A DNA stretch of 64,000 nucleotides from Ichthyophis bannanicus (GCA_033557465.1 CM066041.1:156773532-156837531); one strand, 5' to 3'. Positions 41,139 to 52,655 are shown, counted from the first letter of the stretch. Notes: generated by a model not told the origin, from the sequence alone. Translations and numbers: made by a program.

Positions 41139-42830
41139 ATGATGTCTCTCACCGATCCACATGACTGCTGCCTCCATTGCCTTGGGCCAGCCCATGACAA
41201 CTCAGACTGCAAACTTTGGAAGGCGATGACCTCAAAGGCCATCAAGAGCTGGCAACTGCAACAGGAAAGGTTTTTTTCACAAGTCCGACTCTGTGCTGAA
41301 GTCTCCCGTGACACTGTGCTCCAGGGCCCCCTCTGGTACCTCTGTGCCCAGTGATGCCAGGGTCGCCTCTGAGTCCCGCAGCTGCGGGTCCTCCAAGGGA
41401 AAATCCCTGGAGGTGGAACACAGGAAGTCAAAACCCTCGAAGACCACCCCAGAGGACGGGTCTGAGAAAGTGGGAAAATCCCTTTCCAGGCTCTGTAGTC
41501 CCTGGCATGAGTCCGAGGTGTTGGAGCGGGAGCAGCCTCACAAGCTGCCCTGGAAAGAATCATCTGCAGCCGGCAACCGGTCTCAGATCCCCCCCCCCCA
41601 AGCCCTCCTCTTCAAGGACTCCCCCTCGACAGAGCTGATGCTGGGCCCGACGTTCTCAATGCCTGCATCGAAGGATGCAGAACCAACTGGCATGGATGGT
41701 GGCCTTGGAGCACAGTATATCTGCCCTCGTGGCCCAGCAAAGGGCATTCATGTCCGATTCTTCTGGTTCATCTGCCTTAACGGGCGGATGCTTGACATCG
41801 AGGGCTTCCCCAAAAGTCAAGCCGATCCTCGAGCACCACCAGTCTTGAGAGCCCCATCAGCAGAGGATGAGATTCCCTTCCCATTCACCAGGGTACTGGT
41901 CCTCACCATTCAGTGCCTGGGGCTCAGACTGTAGGTCCTCCAGAGACAGTGGGCCTCGGGGCATGGGCCTTGACCGTGGGAACCACAGAGCCTTGGACTC
42001 TTCCTCGGACTTCAAGTCCGACTGGGAGACCGAGAATGAGGAGCCCCCCCAATACTCTGTGACACCGAGACATTTTCTCAGACCCGTCTCCCCCGGTGTC
42101 CCATCAAAGACATCACCTTCCTCGACTTTGTGCGGGACATGACTAAGGTGTTTACTGTCAAGACTGAAGCGGAGGAGGACCCCTGCACGGTGGAACTGGA
42201 GATTCTCCAGTATGAGGCCCCTCTGAAGGAGGTCTTCACAGTGCCCGCGCCTCCGATCCTCCAGCGCCGCCTCCTCCATATGTGGGAAACACTGGCGTCG
42301 GTGCCCATAGTAAGCAGACAGCTTGACCCCATGTACCAAGTCTGCCGATGCCCCGGATTCCAAAAGACCCTCCCCTACAACTCAGTGGTCATTGAGTCTG
42401 CTATGTGCAGACTCAAGAGTCAAAAGACCCATTCGTCGGTGCCCCGAGGTAGGGAGGCCCGGACCCTCAATGCCCTCAGCTGAAAGGCTTGTCCACCGAG
42501 TCCAATCCTACGAATTATACATCGGCATGTATCTCAAAGATCTGGCAAGGGAGCTCGCCGCTTTCTCGGCAGGTCTTGATGGGGAACCTCTCCAACAGTT
42601 CAAGTCGCTGGCCTCAGCGGTCAAAAAGTGCTCGAAGCTCTTATATCGAGCAGCATATGATGACTTTGAGTTCTCGGCCAGTTTAGCACCGTGGGTGTCG
42701 GAGCCCAATGCCAGGCCTGGCTACAGTCGTCTGACCTCAAGCAATGAGTGCAGGACAAGCTCATTGATGTCCCCTGTTTTGGAGAGAATCTCTTCAGGAA
42801 ACCCATGGCAGACAAAGAGGCTGAAATAGA
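41139..42830 (+). pseudogene. DIRS copy 1 Gag-like protein
   Basis: It opens with a cysteine-rich start (MTDPHDCC-like, HCLGPAHDNSDCKLWK), then a long serine/proline-rich region. The conserved block at 42130-42480 has LQYEAPLKEVFTVPAPPILQ and MWETLASVPIVSRQLDPMYQ. At least three frame changes are needed. It is equivalent to the minus-strand fragments at 8226-10372. Confidence 0.65.
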
Positions 42831-43079
42831 GACCTAGTTCCTGACAAGGACCAGACTCTCTAATAAGACCTCTGTGAATCCTCGCAAGAAGGTCCTAGGG
42901 AAGAAACCCTTCTTCCCGAGGGGGAAAAATGGTTTTTTTGGCAATGCCCCACAGTTCCAGGCCTTCTCTGCTCTGCAGCAGGGCCAGCAGCACAAGGGGC
43001 AAGGCATGGCCCCCCAAGCAGAAAACCCCCAAGACTCAGGTGCTGGTCCTGACCCAGCCTGAAGGAAGTTTTTGACTCC

Positions 43080-43810
43080 CTGGGCATGACTCCCTCCCCC
43101 AGGGGAGCGTCTGGCTCTCTTTGCCCACAGATGGTTTTCCATCACCACTGATTCCTGGGTACTGCAAGTTTTCAGGGAGGGTTACCTCCTCCACTTGCAA
43201 CAGGTGCCACCCTCTTACTTTCTGGGAGAGCCTGTCAGGTCTTTCCTTCACCATGCTCTGCTCCTCTCAGAGCTCTCAGGCCTCCTCAGGGACAAGGTGG
43301 TAGAGCCAGTGCCCAAACACCTCTGGGGCAAAGGCTTCTGTTCCCGATATTTCCTTGTTCCCAAATGAATGGGGGGCCTCAGGCCCATCCTAGATCTGCA
43401 GGACCTGAACAGATTCTTGGTTAGTAAGAAGTTCAATATGCTCTCCCTTGGAACACTGCTGCCATACCTCCAGCAGGGAGACTGGATATGCTCCTTAGAC
43501 CTGCAAGATGCTTACACACACATCTTGATCCATCCCAGCCAATGAAAATGCCTCCGGTTCGTGGTGGGAGGAGGTCACTACCAATACAGCGTGCTGCCCT
43601 TCGGCCTCGCCTCTTCGCCAAGGATCTTCACCAAGTGCCTAGCAGTGGTCACTAAGCTCATAAGGGTAGGCACAGCTGCAGAGGTGCACCATGCCACTGA
43701 GCACACCCTGCAGCACCTGGGGTTCGTCATCAACTACCCCAAGTCCTACCTCTCCCCGGCCCAGTGCCTGGAGTTCATCAGGGCTCAGCTAGACACCCTC
43801 CAGGCCAAAG
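43080..43810 (+). pseudogene. DIRS copy 1 reverse transcriptase, YLDD deleted
   Basis: Visible in order are HRWFSITTDSWVLQV, GLLRDKVVEPVPKHLWGKGF, GLRPILDLQDLNRFL, FNMLSLGTLLPYLQQGDWIC, SLDLQDAYTHILIHP, and YQYSVLPFGLASSPRIFTKC. After LAVVTKLIRVG the frame jumps directly to ATEHTLQHLGFVINYPKS. Compared with the minus copy at 7520-7966, the FVFSYLDDWFIKS segment has been removed by a small deletion near 43670. Stops at 43365 and 43543 add to the loss. Confidence 0.72.
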
Positions 43811-43944
43811 CCTTCCTCCCTCTGGAAAGGTCAGAATGCCTCAGGGCACGAGGTGCAGCACTGCCAGTCGGTGCCCGTTCGCATTCTCTTCCCCCTGCTC
43901 GGCCACATAGCCTCCACAGTCCACGTGACCATATGCCCGCCTGC

Positions 43945-44860
43945 ACATGAGGGCAGCTCAGTGGTGCCTCTGCTCCCAGTGGGCACAAACCACAGTCAGG
44001 CTTCAGGACAGGGTGAGAGTGATCCACCAGCTGGCAGATTTCCCTCAACTGGTGGCAGCTTTCCCACCAATTTCAAGCCGGGATGCCCTTCCAGGCACCC
44101 ACCCCCCAAGGTTTCTAACCATGGATGCCTCCCTTCTGGTCCTGGGCTGAATGCCAGTTGCCAGAGCAACCTCCTAGAGCTCTGGACTATATTTCTGGCC
44201 CTCCGAGCCTTTCACCACAGGCTCCAGCACCAGTTGATGCTGGTCCAGATGGACAACCAAGTCGTAGTGTTCTACATGAACAAGAAGGGGGGCACGGGGT
44301 CATACTCCCTCTGTCAGGAGGTGGTGGCCCTCTGCTCGTATGCGACTTGAAACAGGATACTCCTTCTGGTGATCTACCTCCTGGGTCAACAGAATGCCCT
44401 GACAGACAAGCTGAGCAGAATCCTCCAGCTGCACAAGTGGCGTTTGGACCCCAGAGTAGACTCCTGGCTTTTCCGGCTCTGGGGCATTCCTCTAGTGAAC
44501 CTGTTTGCATACCCGGACAACATGCAGTTGCCTAGCTTCTGCTCCTGCCAGCCACACCCATCCCAGGTTGCAGCGGATGCATTCCTCACCCCATGGATGG
44601 AAGGCCTTCTCTATGCCTTCCCGCCAACACCGCTGGTCGCCAAGACCTTCTTCAAGGTCCAGAGTGACAGAGCATCACTGATATTGATAGTCCCCAAGTG
44701 GCCCAGGCAACCTTGGTTCCCACTACTTCTCTGCATTTCGGTGGCATTTTCGATTTCCCTGGGCCGCGCCTCAGGACTTCTCTCGCAGGAGGAGGGCACT
44801 CTCCTGCGCCCCATCCTGAGGTCCCTATCGCTCACAGGGTGCCATTTTTTGCTATGATGT
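43945..44860 (+). pseudogene. DIRS copy 1 RNase H and connection region
   Basis: Pieces give PPRFLTMDASLLVLG (first RNase H Asp), then SNLLELWTIFLALRAF (Glu helix), then QMDNQVVVFYMNKKGGT (DN block). LLGQQNALTDKLSRI (late Asp) and the APDVDLFA-like VNLFAYPDNMQLP follow. These occur in several frames with stops. The pattern fits the DIRS RNase H and the adjoining region before the recombinase. Confidence 0.65.
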
Positions 44861-44889
44861 GCTGAGAGATGGGCGAACCCTTTCTGCTC

Positions 44890-45773
44890 GGTGCAGTTGG
44901 TCCTCCAGTACCTACTCCATCTGTCCCAGGTGGGACTGAAGTCCAACTCAGTCATGGTGCACCTGAGCGCTATTATGTACACTCCATTGAGGGAAAGCCC
45001 TTCTAGGCTCAGCCCCTTGTATCTCGTTTACTTATGTTGTCTAAGCCCCCCCCCCCCCCCGTCTGCCCACCAGTGGTGGAGTGGGATCTCTGCATGATGC
45101 TCTCACAGCTCATTAAGCTGCCGTTTGAGCCCTTGGCTACCTGCCACTTACGGTACCTCTCCTGGAAGGTTGTCTTTCTCGTGGCACTCACATCAGCTCA
45201 CAGGGTCAGTGAGCTCCAGGCTCTGATGGCAGAACCTCTCTACATGAGGTTCTACAAGAACAGGATGATGCTTTGCACACACCCCAAGTTTCTGCCAAAG
45301 GTGGTGTCCCCCTTCCACTTCAATCAGGAGGTGGTGCTCCCCACCTTCTTCCCGAGGTTTCACGCTGAAAGGCAGATACCTTTCTTCATACTCTGGACTG
45401 TAAAAGTGCCCTGTCCTTCTGTCTGCAATGGACTTGGGGCCACTGCAAAGCGCCCCAGCTTTTCCTTTCCTATGACCCCAATTAACTGGTGCTTTCAGTG
45501 ACCAAGTAAACTCTGTCCACTTGGGTGGTGGAATGCATTGCGTTTGCCTATGAGCAGGCTGGGATCTCACTGGACCACCGGGTCATGGTGCACTATGTCA
45601 GGGCCATGGCTACCTCCGTGGCAAATCTGCATTCCATACCTGTGACGGAAATCTGCCAGGCCGCTACTTGGTCTTCGGTGCATACCTTCGCAGCTCACTA
45701 CTGCCTGGAGAGGGAGTCCCAATGGGAGAGTGCTTTCAGCCAGGCCATACTCCATAATCTGTTTGGGGTGTAG
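44890..45773 (+). pseudogene. DIRS copy 1 tyrosine recombinase
   Basis: The recombinase N-terminal region is at 44890-45000. The catalytic domain has KVVFLVALTSAHRVSELQAL (first Arg), then PKFLPKVVSPFHFNQEVVLP. The final part at 45525-45773 contains VMVHYVRAMATSVANL (R of the HxxR block), EICQAATWSSVHTFAAHYCL (with the nucleophile-region Tyr) and QAILHNLFGV. A stop near 45499 and frame changes interrupt it. A polyC run at 45046-45060 is a likely slippage site. Confidence 0.7.
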
Positions 45774-46422
45774 GCAACTCCTGTCCTCCAACCCTTCTGT
45801 GTTCAGGCTGCTGGGTGCTGGTTCTCAACCGGACACTTGGTACTCAATTGCTGCAGCTCACAGTTCACCCTTTTCAGGTCACCATGGCGTTTTTTTACAT
45901 GTTATGGGTAGCCTATAGCTGGGGAGTCCTGTATGTGAGACTGACTTCCTGCTTGTTCCCAGAGAAAGAAAGTGTAATTATTCATCTGTAACAGGTATTC
46001 TCTGGGGACAGCAGGAATCAGTCCTCGCAACTCTCCCTCCTCCACTTGGAGTTGCTTCTTTACTGTATTTTATTTTTCTCCAGGAACAAGCAGGAAGCCA
46101 GTCCTTGCATATGGTTGACGTCTGCACCGGTGGAGCCTCGCAGAAGCATCTCCCCAGCTTTCAAAGAAAGCCTTTTGGAGATGCTACCATGCATGCTTGG
46201 TCTCCTTCCCACCCAAGGGTGCCATCTTGCTCAGTCTCCCTTTTTCCATGGAGCCCCGGAAAAGAATTGATTTTCTCATGCATTAAGAGCATTTCCTTCT
46301 CCGGTTACCACAAGTCCCTTTCCCGCTTCCGAGCCCCGTCACATCGGCTTTGAGTCTTGGAACCATTTTTAGGGGTTTTTTCCTCCAACACGGTTTTGCA
46401 CCTTTTCTAACCGCTGACTGCG

Positions 46423-46920
46423 TTGAGGGTCTTCGACCTCACATGGGTGCTTTTTGACCCAATGGCCAGTGGGTTCAAAAAGTGTGATCGGTGCACAAAG
46501 AACATGTCTCTAACTGATACACATGACTGCTGCCTCCGGTGTTTAGGTGCTGACTGTGACCCAGAGGTCTGCGCCCTGTACAAAACGATGTCCGCTAAGG
46601 CCATCCAAAGTCATCAGCAGAAGCAGGGCAACATCTTCCACAGGTCAGATTCAGCCCCAGTGTTCCCGGTAACCTCGCAATCTAAGGCCCCACACGGATT
46701 CTCGGAGTTGCATAAAGCCCCCGTGGCACCCGATCGGGTCCACGGACACTCTGACTTCTCAGGAGCGCAAGAAGAAGAAATCCTCAAGGACTTATCCTGG
46801 GAATCGGATGCACACGGCAAGTCCTGTGCAAGGTTCCCCAGTCCCTGGAGGGTATCCGAGGAGTCAGAGCATCCGGCAGAGGTGCCTAGAACAGACGCCG
46901 AGGCCTCTGGCGATGGATAA
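46423..46920 (+). pseudogene. DIRS copy 2 Gag N-terminal piece
   Basis: KKCDRCTKNMSLTDTHDCCL and RCLGADCDPEVC form the cysteine-rich start shared with copy 1 (41139) and the minus copy. The frame is open for 165 codons and then ends where the internal deletion begins. Confidence 0.65.
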
Positions 46921-47748
46921 ACCACCCCAAGTCTCACCTCATCCCAATGCAGGACGTGGAGTTCATAGGAGCTCGACTGGACACTCTCATTGGACAGGAC
47001 AGATCGCCTCAGGGCCCTGCACACTGAGATGCAACGCCATCACGCAGTGTCACATGGTCCATACTCCACCTACTGGGCCTCTTGACATCCACAGTCCATG
47101 TGGTTCCCAACACCTGCCTAGACATGCGGGCTTAGTGGTGTCTCCACTCATAGTAGACACAAACCACAGGCAGGCTTCAGAACAAGGTCTTAGTATGCCT
47201 TCCCTCTCACGCCGCAAATCACCTGAACTCTCTTCAAGGTCCTGCAGGACAAGGCCTCCATGATCCTGGTGGCCCCATGGTGGCCCAGGCAGCCTTGGTT
47301 TCTCCTGTTGCTCTGCCTCTCAACGGAGCTCCTGTTCCCTCTGGGGAATGCCCTGGGGCTACTAACCCAGGAGGAGGACTCCTTTCACCCCGACCTGGGG
47401 TCCCAGTTGTTAACAGCATGGCTGCTGAATGGGTAGTCTTAGCACCCTTCAACCTCCCAAGGGAGGTGGAGGAAGTCCTCCTGGCCTCCTGTAAGAACTC
47501 CTCGAGACGAGCCTACGCCTTCAAGTGGTGCATATTCTCAGTATGGTGTGTAGAGCAATGGATTGACCCATTCTCTTGCCAGATGCACACGGTGCTAGAG
47601 TACTTGCTTCACCTTTTGCAAACCAGACTCGTCCAACTTCGTCAGAGTGCACCCAAGCACGCACTTGGCACACCATCATTGCATAGAGGACAAACCTCTT
47701 TATGCGCAGCCCTTCATTACCTGATTTATGCAGGGCCTTCTGCTTTCT

Positions 47749-49393
47749 TTTTTTTAATTTAAATTTTTATTCAATTTTAACAATTTTAACATCCAAGAAA
47801 CATTATTGAATGATACAGACATGAGCATAGTTATCAAAAACATTGTACAAAAGTAATCAATAACCCCAAGGCAATACAAATCAATCTAAACATAACTAAT
47901 ACTCATATTATAGACCACAAACAAAAGGAAATATAGGGAGGTCCTAAGAAAAACAAGAAAGTAAAGGTCTAAAATCAAGACCTAAACTACCTAAAATACA
48001 CAGGAAATGTAACCATATGCGACAGGTAGGAACTTAAGCATCAGCCGGTACCGAGGGTCCCGACAAAGCGACATTAACCACTTCCCTAGCCTCCAGGAAC
48101 TCCAACAACTGCCCAGGATCAAAAAACAAGAAACATTTTTGTTTAAACATCACAAAACACTTTGCAGGAAATTTAAGCTGGAAGGAGGCTCCCAGTGCCA
48201 CCACCCTAGGGCGCAGCACTAGAAACTCCTGCCTTCTCAGTTGCGTATTCCGAGCTATATCAGGATAAATTTGTATTTTAGACCCCAGAAATTCCTCATT
48301 GAGGTTCCTAAAGTACAATCTAAGGATAAAAAATTTATCTGATTCTAGTGCAAAGGTAACAAGCAGGGTGGACCTCTCTGAGATGACCTCTAGGGAAGAT
48401 TCTAAAAATCCTGTAAGGTCATCTCTAACACGAGCAGCATCAGGAACAGCGGACCCAATGGCCCGCGGACCCCTAGACAAATACTGCACATGCACCATAG
48501 GTGGTATCTGATCGAAAGGGATCTTCAAGATCTCTCCAAAGTATTTTTTAACCATCTCCATCGCTGACATTACAGGAGATCGTGGAAAGTTCAAAAGGCG
48601 CAAGTTGCAACGCCAAACTTGGTTCTCCAAATACTCTAGCTTCTTAGCGGTTACAGCTCTGTCTTTTATTTGGGCAGCCACCGTCTCCCGCAGCTGTCCA
48701 AATTCCTGCTCCACGGTAGAGAGCCTCTCTGCCTGCTGCACTTGTACACCAGAAAACGATTCACATACATCTCGAAGCTCTACCATCTCAATACTCACAT
48801 GACGAAAAATATCCTTTAGGGAAGCATTAAGCGCTGCGAGACCATCCCAGAGTGCCTCCATAGATATCACCGCAGGTCTCTCCAAAACAGGAAGTCCCGA
48901 AAGAGCCTCTACCCGACTGGGCGTCCCAGGCAAACTTCTTTGCCCGGAACTCGCTGACTCCGCAGGTCCTTTCTGCCTCCCAGCCTCTACAGGGCAATTT
49001 CCAACAGCCAGAGAACCTCCTGACGCCCCCTCCACCGGTGTACTCCCCGGCAAACCAGTGGAAAAGGCAGTCTCTGGCGAGAAAACACTTCCGGGGCGCG
49101 GTGGGGGGGTACGTTCCTCCGCAGAGAAAAGAATACCCGATGCACCCAGCGACGAATCCTCCTCTCTCGCCGCTGCCGAAGATGCCGCCTGTCCTCCAAC
49201 CCCAAAGCCGCAGTCAGGCAAGGTTCGCTGGGTCGATGGCATCGGCAAGCCAGCCCCAGGAGGAAGGGCTGACTGCTTCCGTTTCTTCCGCCCCATCAGA
49301 ATCCAAACGGGGACCAGCCACAAAGACACCGGAGCTTCAACAGACGCAGCTCAACAGGTCAGAGCGTCCTGCCGCCATCTTGATTACCTCCCT
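47749..49393 (-). mobile_element. ORF1-only L1 retroposon (HAL1-like)
   Basis: GGCCTTCTGCTTTCT flanks it exactly (47734-47748 and 49394-49408), a perfect 15-bp target duplication. On the minus strand there is a short 5' leader, one intact ORF1, and a 285-bp 3'UTR with an AATAAA-type signal and an A-rich tail (at 47749). There is no ORF2, so it depends on another L1 for reverse transcription. This is the layout of mammalian HAL1 (half-L1) elements. It sits in DIRS copy 2. Confidence 0.88.
48034..49296 (-). CDS. L1 ORF1 protein (RNA-binding), intact
   Basis: The likely start is MGRKKRKQSALPP, 11 codons inside the longer open frame that begins at 49329, giving 420 residues. The N-terminal 120 are disordered and Gly/Ser/Pro-rich. 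A coiled coil follows (about 140-220, with MEALWDGLAALNASLKDIF, LRDVCESF and LSTVEQEFGQLRETVAAQI). The RNA-recognition domain starts LENQVWRCNLRLLNFP. The C-terminal domain includes LESDKFFILRLYFRNLNEEF, ARNTQLRRQEFLVLRPRV and FPAKCFVMFKQKCFLFFDP. It presumably trimerises and coats its RNA. There are no internal stops, which is consistent with recent insertion. Confidence 0.85.
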   Translation of the reverse strand: MGRKKRKQSALPPGAGLPMPSTQRTLPDCGFGVGGQAASSAAAREEDSSLGASGILFSAEERTPPPRPGSVFSPETAFSTGLPGSTPVEGASGGSLAVGNCPVEAGRQKGPAESASSGQRSLPGTPSRVEALSGLPVLERPAVISMEALWDGLAALNASLKDIFRHVSIEMVELRDVCESFSGVQVQQAERLSTVEQEFGQLRETVAAQIKDRAVTAKKLEYLENQVWRCNLRLLNFPRSPVMSAMEMVKKYFGEILKIPFDQIPPMVHVQYLSRGPRAIGSAVPDAARVRDDLTGFLESSLEVISERSTLLVTFALESDKFFILRLYFRNLNEEFLGSKIQIYPDIARNTQLRRQEFLVLRPRVVALGASFQLKFPAKCFVMFKQKCFLFFDPGQLLEFLEAREVVNVALSGPSVPADA

Positions 49394-49450
49394 GGCCTTC
49401 TGCTTTCTAAGCCTCCCATCCACCCACCCCTGGCAGAATGAGACTTCAAT

Positions 49451-50076
49451 GTGGTTCTGACACAGCTCACCAAACCACCTTTTGAAGCTCTGGCTATCTG
49501 CCATTTGCATTCTTGCTCTTGGAAGGTCGTCTTCCTGGTGGCCCTCACCTCTGCCCGCAGAGTCTGTGAGCTTCAGGCCTTGGTGGCCGAACCTTCTTAC
49601 ACCAGGTTCTACAAGAATAGTTTTGCTTCACACCCACCCTAAATTCCTTCTGAAGGTGGTATCCACCTTCCACCTCAACCAGGAGGTGGTTTCCCCGCTT
49701 TCTTTCCACTGCCCCACACCAACAAAGCGGTAGCCATTCTCCATACTCTGGATTGTAAGAGAGCCCTGTCCTTCTACCTGCAAAGTACCCAAGGCCACCA
49801 CAAAGCCTCACAGCTTTTCATTTCCTATGACCCCAGTTGACTGGGGGAGGCTGTTACCAAGCGGACCCTGTCCACCTGGGTGGCAGACTGCGTCGCCTTC
49901 GCCCACAATCAGGCTGGGCTCTTGTTGGAGCACTGGGTCATGGCACACAACGTCAGGGCTCTGGCAAACTCAGTTGCAAGCCTACGCTCTGTCTCTATGG
50001 CAGACATCTGCAAGGCCGCCCCCTGGTCCTCAGTTCACACCTTTACAGCTCACTACTGCCTGGAGAGGGAGTCCTG
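49451..50076 (+). pseudogene. DIRS copy 2 tyrosine recombinase C-terminus
   Basis: LTKPPFEALAICHLHSCSWK, VVFLVALTSARRVCELQAL (first catalytic Arg) and then, in another frame, MADCVAFAHNQAGLLLEHWV, NVRALANSVASL and ICKAAPWSSVHTFTAHYCLE occur. There are frameshifts near 49625 and 49850. The recombinase N-terminus lies before the inserted L1. Confidence 0.7.
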
Positions 50077-50644
50077 ACAGGACAGCACCTTCAGCCAGGC
50101 CATACTCCGTAATCTGTTCGGGGTTTAGGCAACTCCTACCCTCCAAACTGTCTTGTTCAGGCTACCAGAGCGATGGTTCTCCCTGGACACTGGGGTCCTT
50201 AGAGTCCTTCCTCAGATTCGCTTGTGGCTGCTCATGGCTTGACCGTGTTTTTCTACAGGTTCTTGGTAGCCTATAGCTAGGGAGTCCCATATGTGAGGAC
50301 TGACTTCCTGTTGTTCCTGGAGAAAGTGTAGTTACTTACCTATAACAGGTGTTTTCCATGGACAGCAGGAATCAGTCCTCTCAACCCTCCCTCCTCCCTT
50401 TGGAGTTGCTGTACAATTTTTGCCATCTTCTTTTGTCGGCTCTAGCTATGTCATCTGACTGAGTAATTTGGTACCTTTGGGCGGGAAGGGGACCATGCAT
50501 GCCTGGTGGCATCTTCGAAATGTTTTCTTTGAAAGTTGGGGAGATGCTTCCGCAGGGGCTCCATTGGTGCATACATCACCCGTATGGGAGGACTGATTCC
50601 TGCTATCCCTGGAGAACACCTGTTAACAGGTAAGTAATTACACT

Positions 50645-52650
50645 ATCTTGAAGCATTGGGTAATCCCCACAATAGATCTAACAGTGACCATGGCCAATGC
50701 CAAGGCCTCCCTGTTCTTTAGCCAGCACAGAGAGCTCATGCCAGAGGGGATTGAGGCTTTCTTTAAGGCTTGGCTCTGCGCTGGTCTTCTCTGTGTGTTT
50801 CTACTTTGGCTGTTTGATCCGCAGAGTGCTTCAGAGGGTGGAGGTGCACCCCGGATTACTGGTGTTGGTGTCCTGAATTGGCCGCGGTGGCCTTGATATG
50901 CAGAACTCGTGCATCTGTTGGTGGTGGACCCTTTTCCACTCCTAGAGAAGGGGATCTTCACTTTCAAGGTCTCTTAATGCTGGCAGTGGATCAATTCTCG
51001 CTTATGATTTGGTTCTGGAGAGGGCACATTTGAGCCGCAGAGGTTATTCCCCCAAGTGGTCGATACCTTGCTGCAGGTACAGCAGCACTCTACTTCCCTA
51101 GCATATGTTCGTGTATAGCGGATCTTTGAGGATTGGTGTGAGGCGCATGAGGTGTGGCCATTCTTAGCCTCTCTTCCTGATACTCTGGCCTTTTTTAGAT
51201 GGGCCTGGAGAAGGGTTTGGCATTGAGTTCCTTGAAGTTGCAAGTAGCGTCTCTGACCTGTTTTTGTGGACGGATGCAGGGACAGTCCTTTGCTATGCAC
51301 TCGGATGTGGTCCATTTTCTTAAGGGGGTCAAGCATCTCTGGCCACCGAGTCTTTCAGCGATTCTGTCCTGAGATCTGAATTTGGTCCTCTCGGTCTTGG
51401 CAGAGGCTCCCTTTGAGCCTTTATGGGCCGCCTCTCAAGGATTTCACCCCGAAGGTGGTGTTTTTAGTCACAATTTGTTCAGCATGGTTGATTTCTGAAT
51501 TGCAAGCTTTATCCTGTAGGGAGCCATATTTGTTAACGTCTAAAGAAAAGATGGTGCCTTGTCCAATCCCTTCCTTCCTACCTAAGGTGGTGGTGGTTTT
51601 TCACCTTAATCAGGTGGTGACCTTGCCAGTCTTTTCCGGGATGGAGGATTCTGCTGATTCGCAGGTCTTGCATTTGCTGGATGTTTGTAGGTTCTCAGGT
51701 GATACTTGAGGGCCACTCAGGAGTTTAGGAAGTCGGACTGACTTTCTGTGCTGTTTGTAGGCCTGCAGGAAGGGCAAGGCAACCTCCAAGGCCTCCATAT
51801 CTCGTTAGATCCAGGAGGTCATTGTGTCAGCGTACTTTGTGAAGTCTTTATGTCCTGTTCAGTTTGCAGGCGCATTCTACTAGAGCTCAGGCCTCTTCCT
51901 GGGGGGGGGGGGGGGAGGCGAAAGGGTTTGGCTTTGTTCCACCTCCAGAATATTTATAAGGCCGCAACTTGGTCTTCTCTTCGTTCTTTTGCACATCACT
52001 TTCACAAGTGCAGGCCCAGCAGGATGCAACTTTTAGTGCTTCGGTTTTGCAGACCGTTGTTTCTGGTCCTGCCTGACATTAGTACTTCTTTCATATGTCC
52101 CACATGTCTGGACTAGACTCAGACGATTAGGAAGGTGAAATTGGACCTTACCTGCTCATTTTCTTTCCTGGAGTCCCTCCAGTCCAGTCCAGAACCCACC
52201 CGAGAGTCTGCAGTGGTTCCTCGTACTTACCTTCGCATCAACTTAAAGAGTAAGGGGTTGGCGCAGTTTGAGGCTATCCTGTTCCAGGTGCTGGCTTTTT
52301 GCTTGCTGGGATCCTGCTATGTTCTATTGCTATGAGCTTCTTAGTTTGTGTGTTAAAAAACAAAACAAAAATATAGGATAGATGTTTGTCATGTACTCCT
52401 GTTTCTTACTCGGAGATTGTTTGCCAACATACTAATTCTAAGGTTTGGCTGTTATAGGGGCTAGCAGAGACTTGGGGTTTTGGGACTCCATATCTGCTTT
52501 ATGATCATATTGGCTGAGTGAGGGTGCCCAATCTTCTTACAGGGCTGCTTTCAACTCAGTTTTCTGTCGCCATCTGCTAGTTGGTAGGCATAACCCATGT
52601 GTCTGGACTGGACTGGTGGGATTTCAGGAAAGAAAATTAGCAGGTAAGGC
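50645..52650 (+). mobile_element. Second DIRS family, 5'-truncated
   Basis: Recombinase-region fragments of a DIRS element clearly different from copies 1 and 2: KVVFLVTICSAWLISELQAL (51450), PSFLPKVVVVFHLNQVVTLP (51575), then LQNIYKAATWSSLRSFAHHF (51945-52000). The 3' end holds inverted segments, CTGCTCATTTTCTTTCCTGG (52150) and its near reverse complement CAGGAAAGAAAATTAGCAGG (52624), probably terminal or internal complementary repeats. It carries multiple stops and a 13-G run near 51901. Confidence 0.68.
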
Positions 52651-52655
52651 CTTAT

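Larger units (their letters stand above)
40706..46080 (+). mobile_element. DIRS retrotransposon copy 1
   Basis: It starts with the DIRS terminal repeat sequence (GGGTGACGTTGGTGCTGACG, CTCCCCAGCTTTCAAAGAAA) and runs through gag, reverse transcriptase, RNase H and tyrosine recombinase to about 45773. Sequence resembling the internal complementary region follows (GGACAGCAGGAATCAGTCCT near 46008). It lacks its own right inverted repeat, because copy 2 starts immediately. The coding order matches DIRS elements, which integrate by a tyrosine recombinase without target duplication. It carries many frameshifts. Confidence 0.78.
46090..50640 (+). mobile_element. DIRS copy 2, internally deleted, with terminal inverted repeats
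   Basis: The left terminal repeat (46090-46250, CTCCCCAGCTTTCAAAGAAA) is matched in reverse complement near 50500-50580 (TTTCTTTGAAAGTTGGGGAG), the expected DIRS arrangement. The coding part holds a gag piece, then jumps to sequence after the reverse transcriptase near 46930, so most of the RT is deleted. The recombinase C-terminus lies at 49451-50076. An ORF1-only L1 interrupts it at 47749-49393. Confidence 0.75.
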
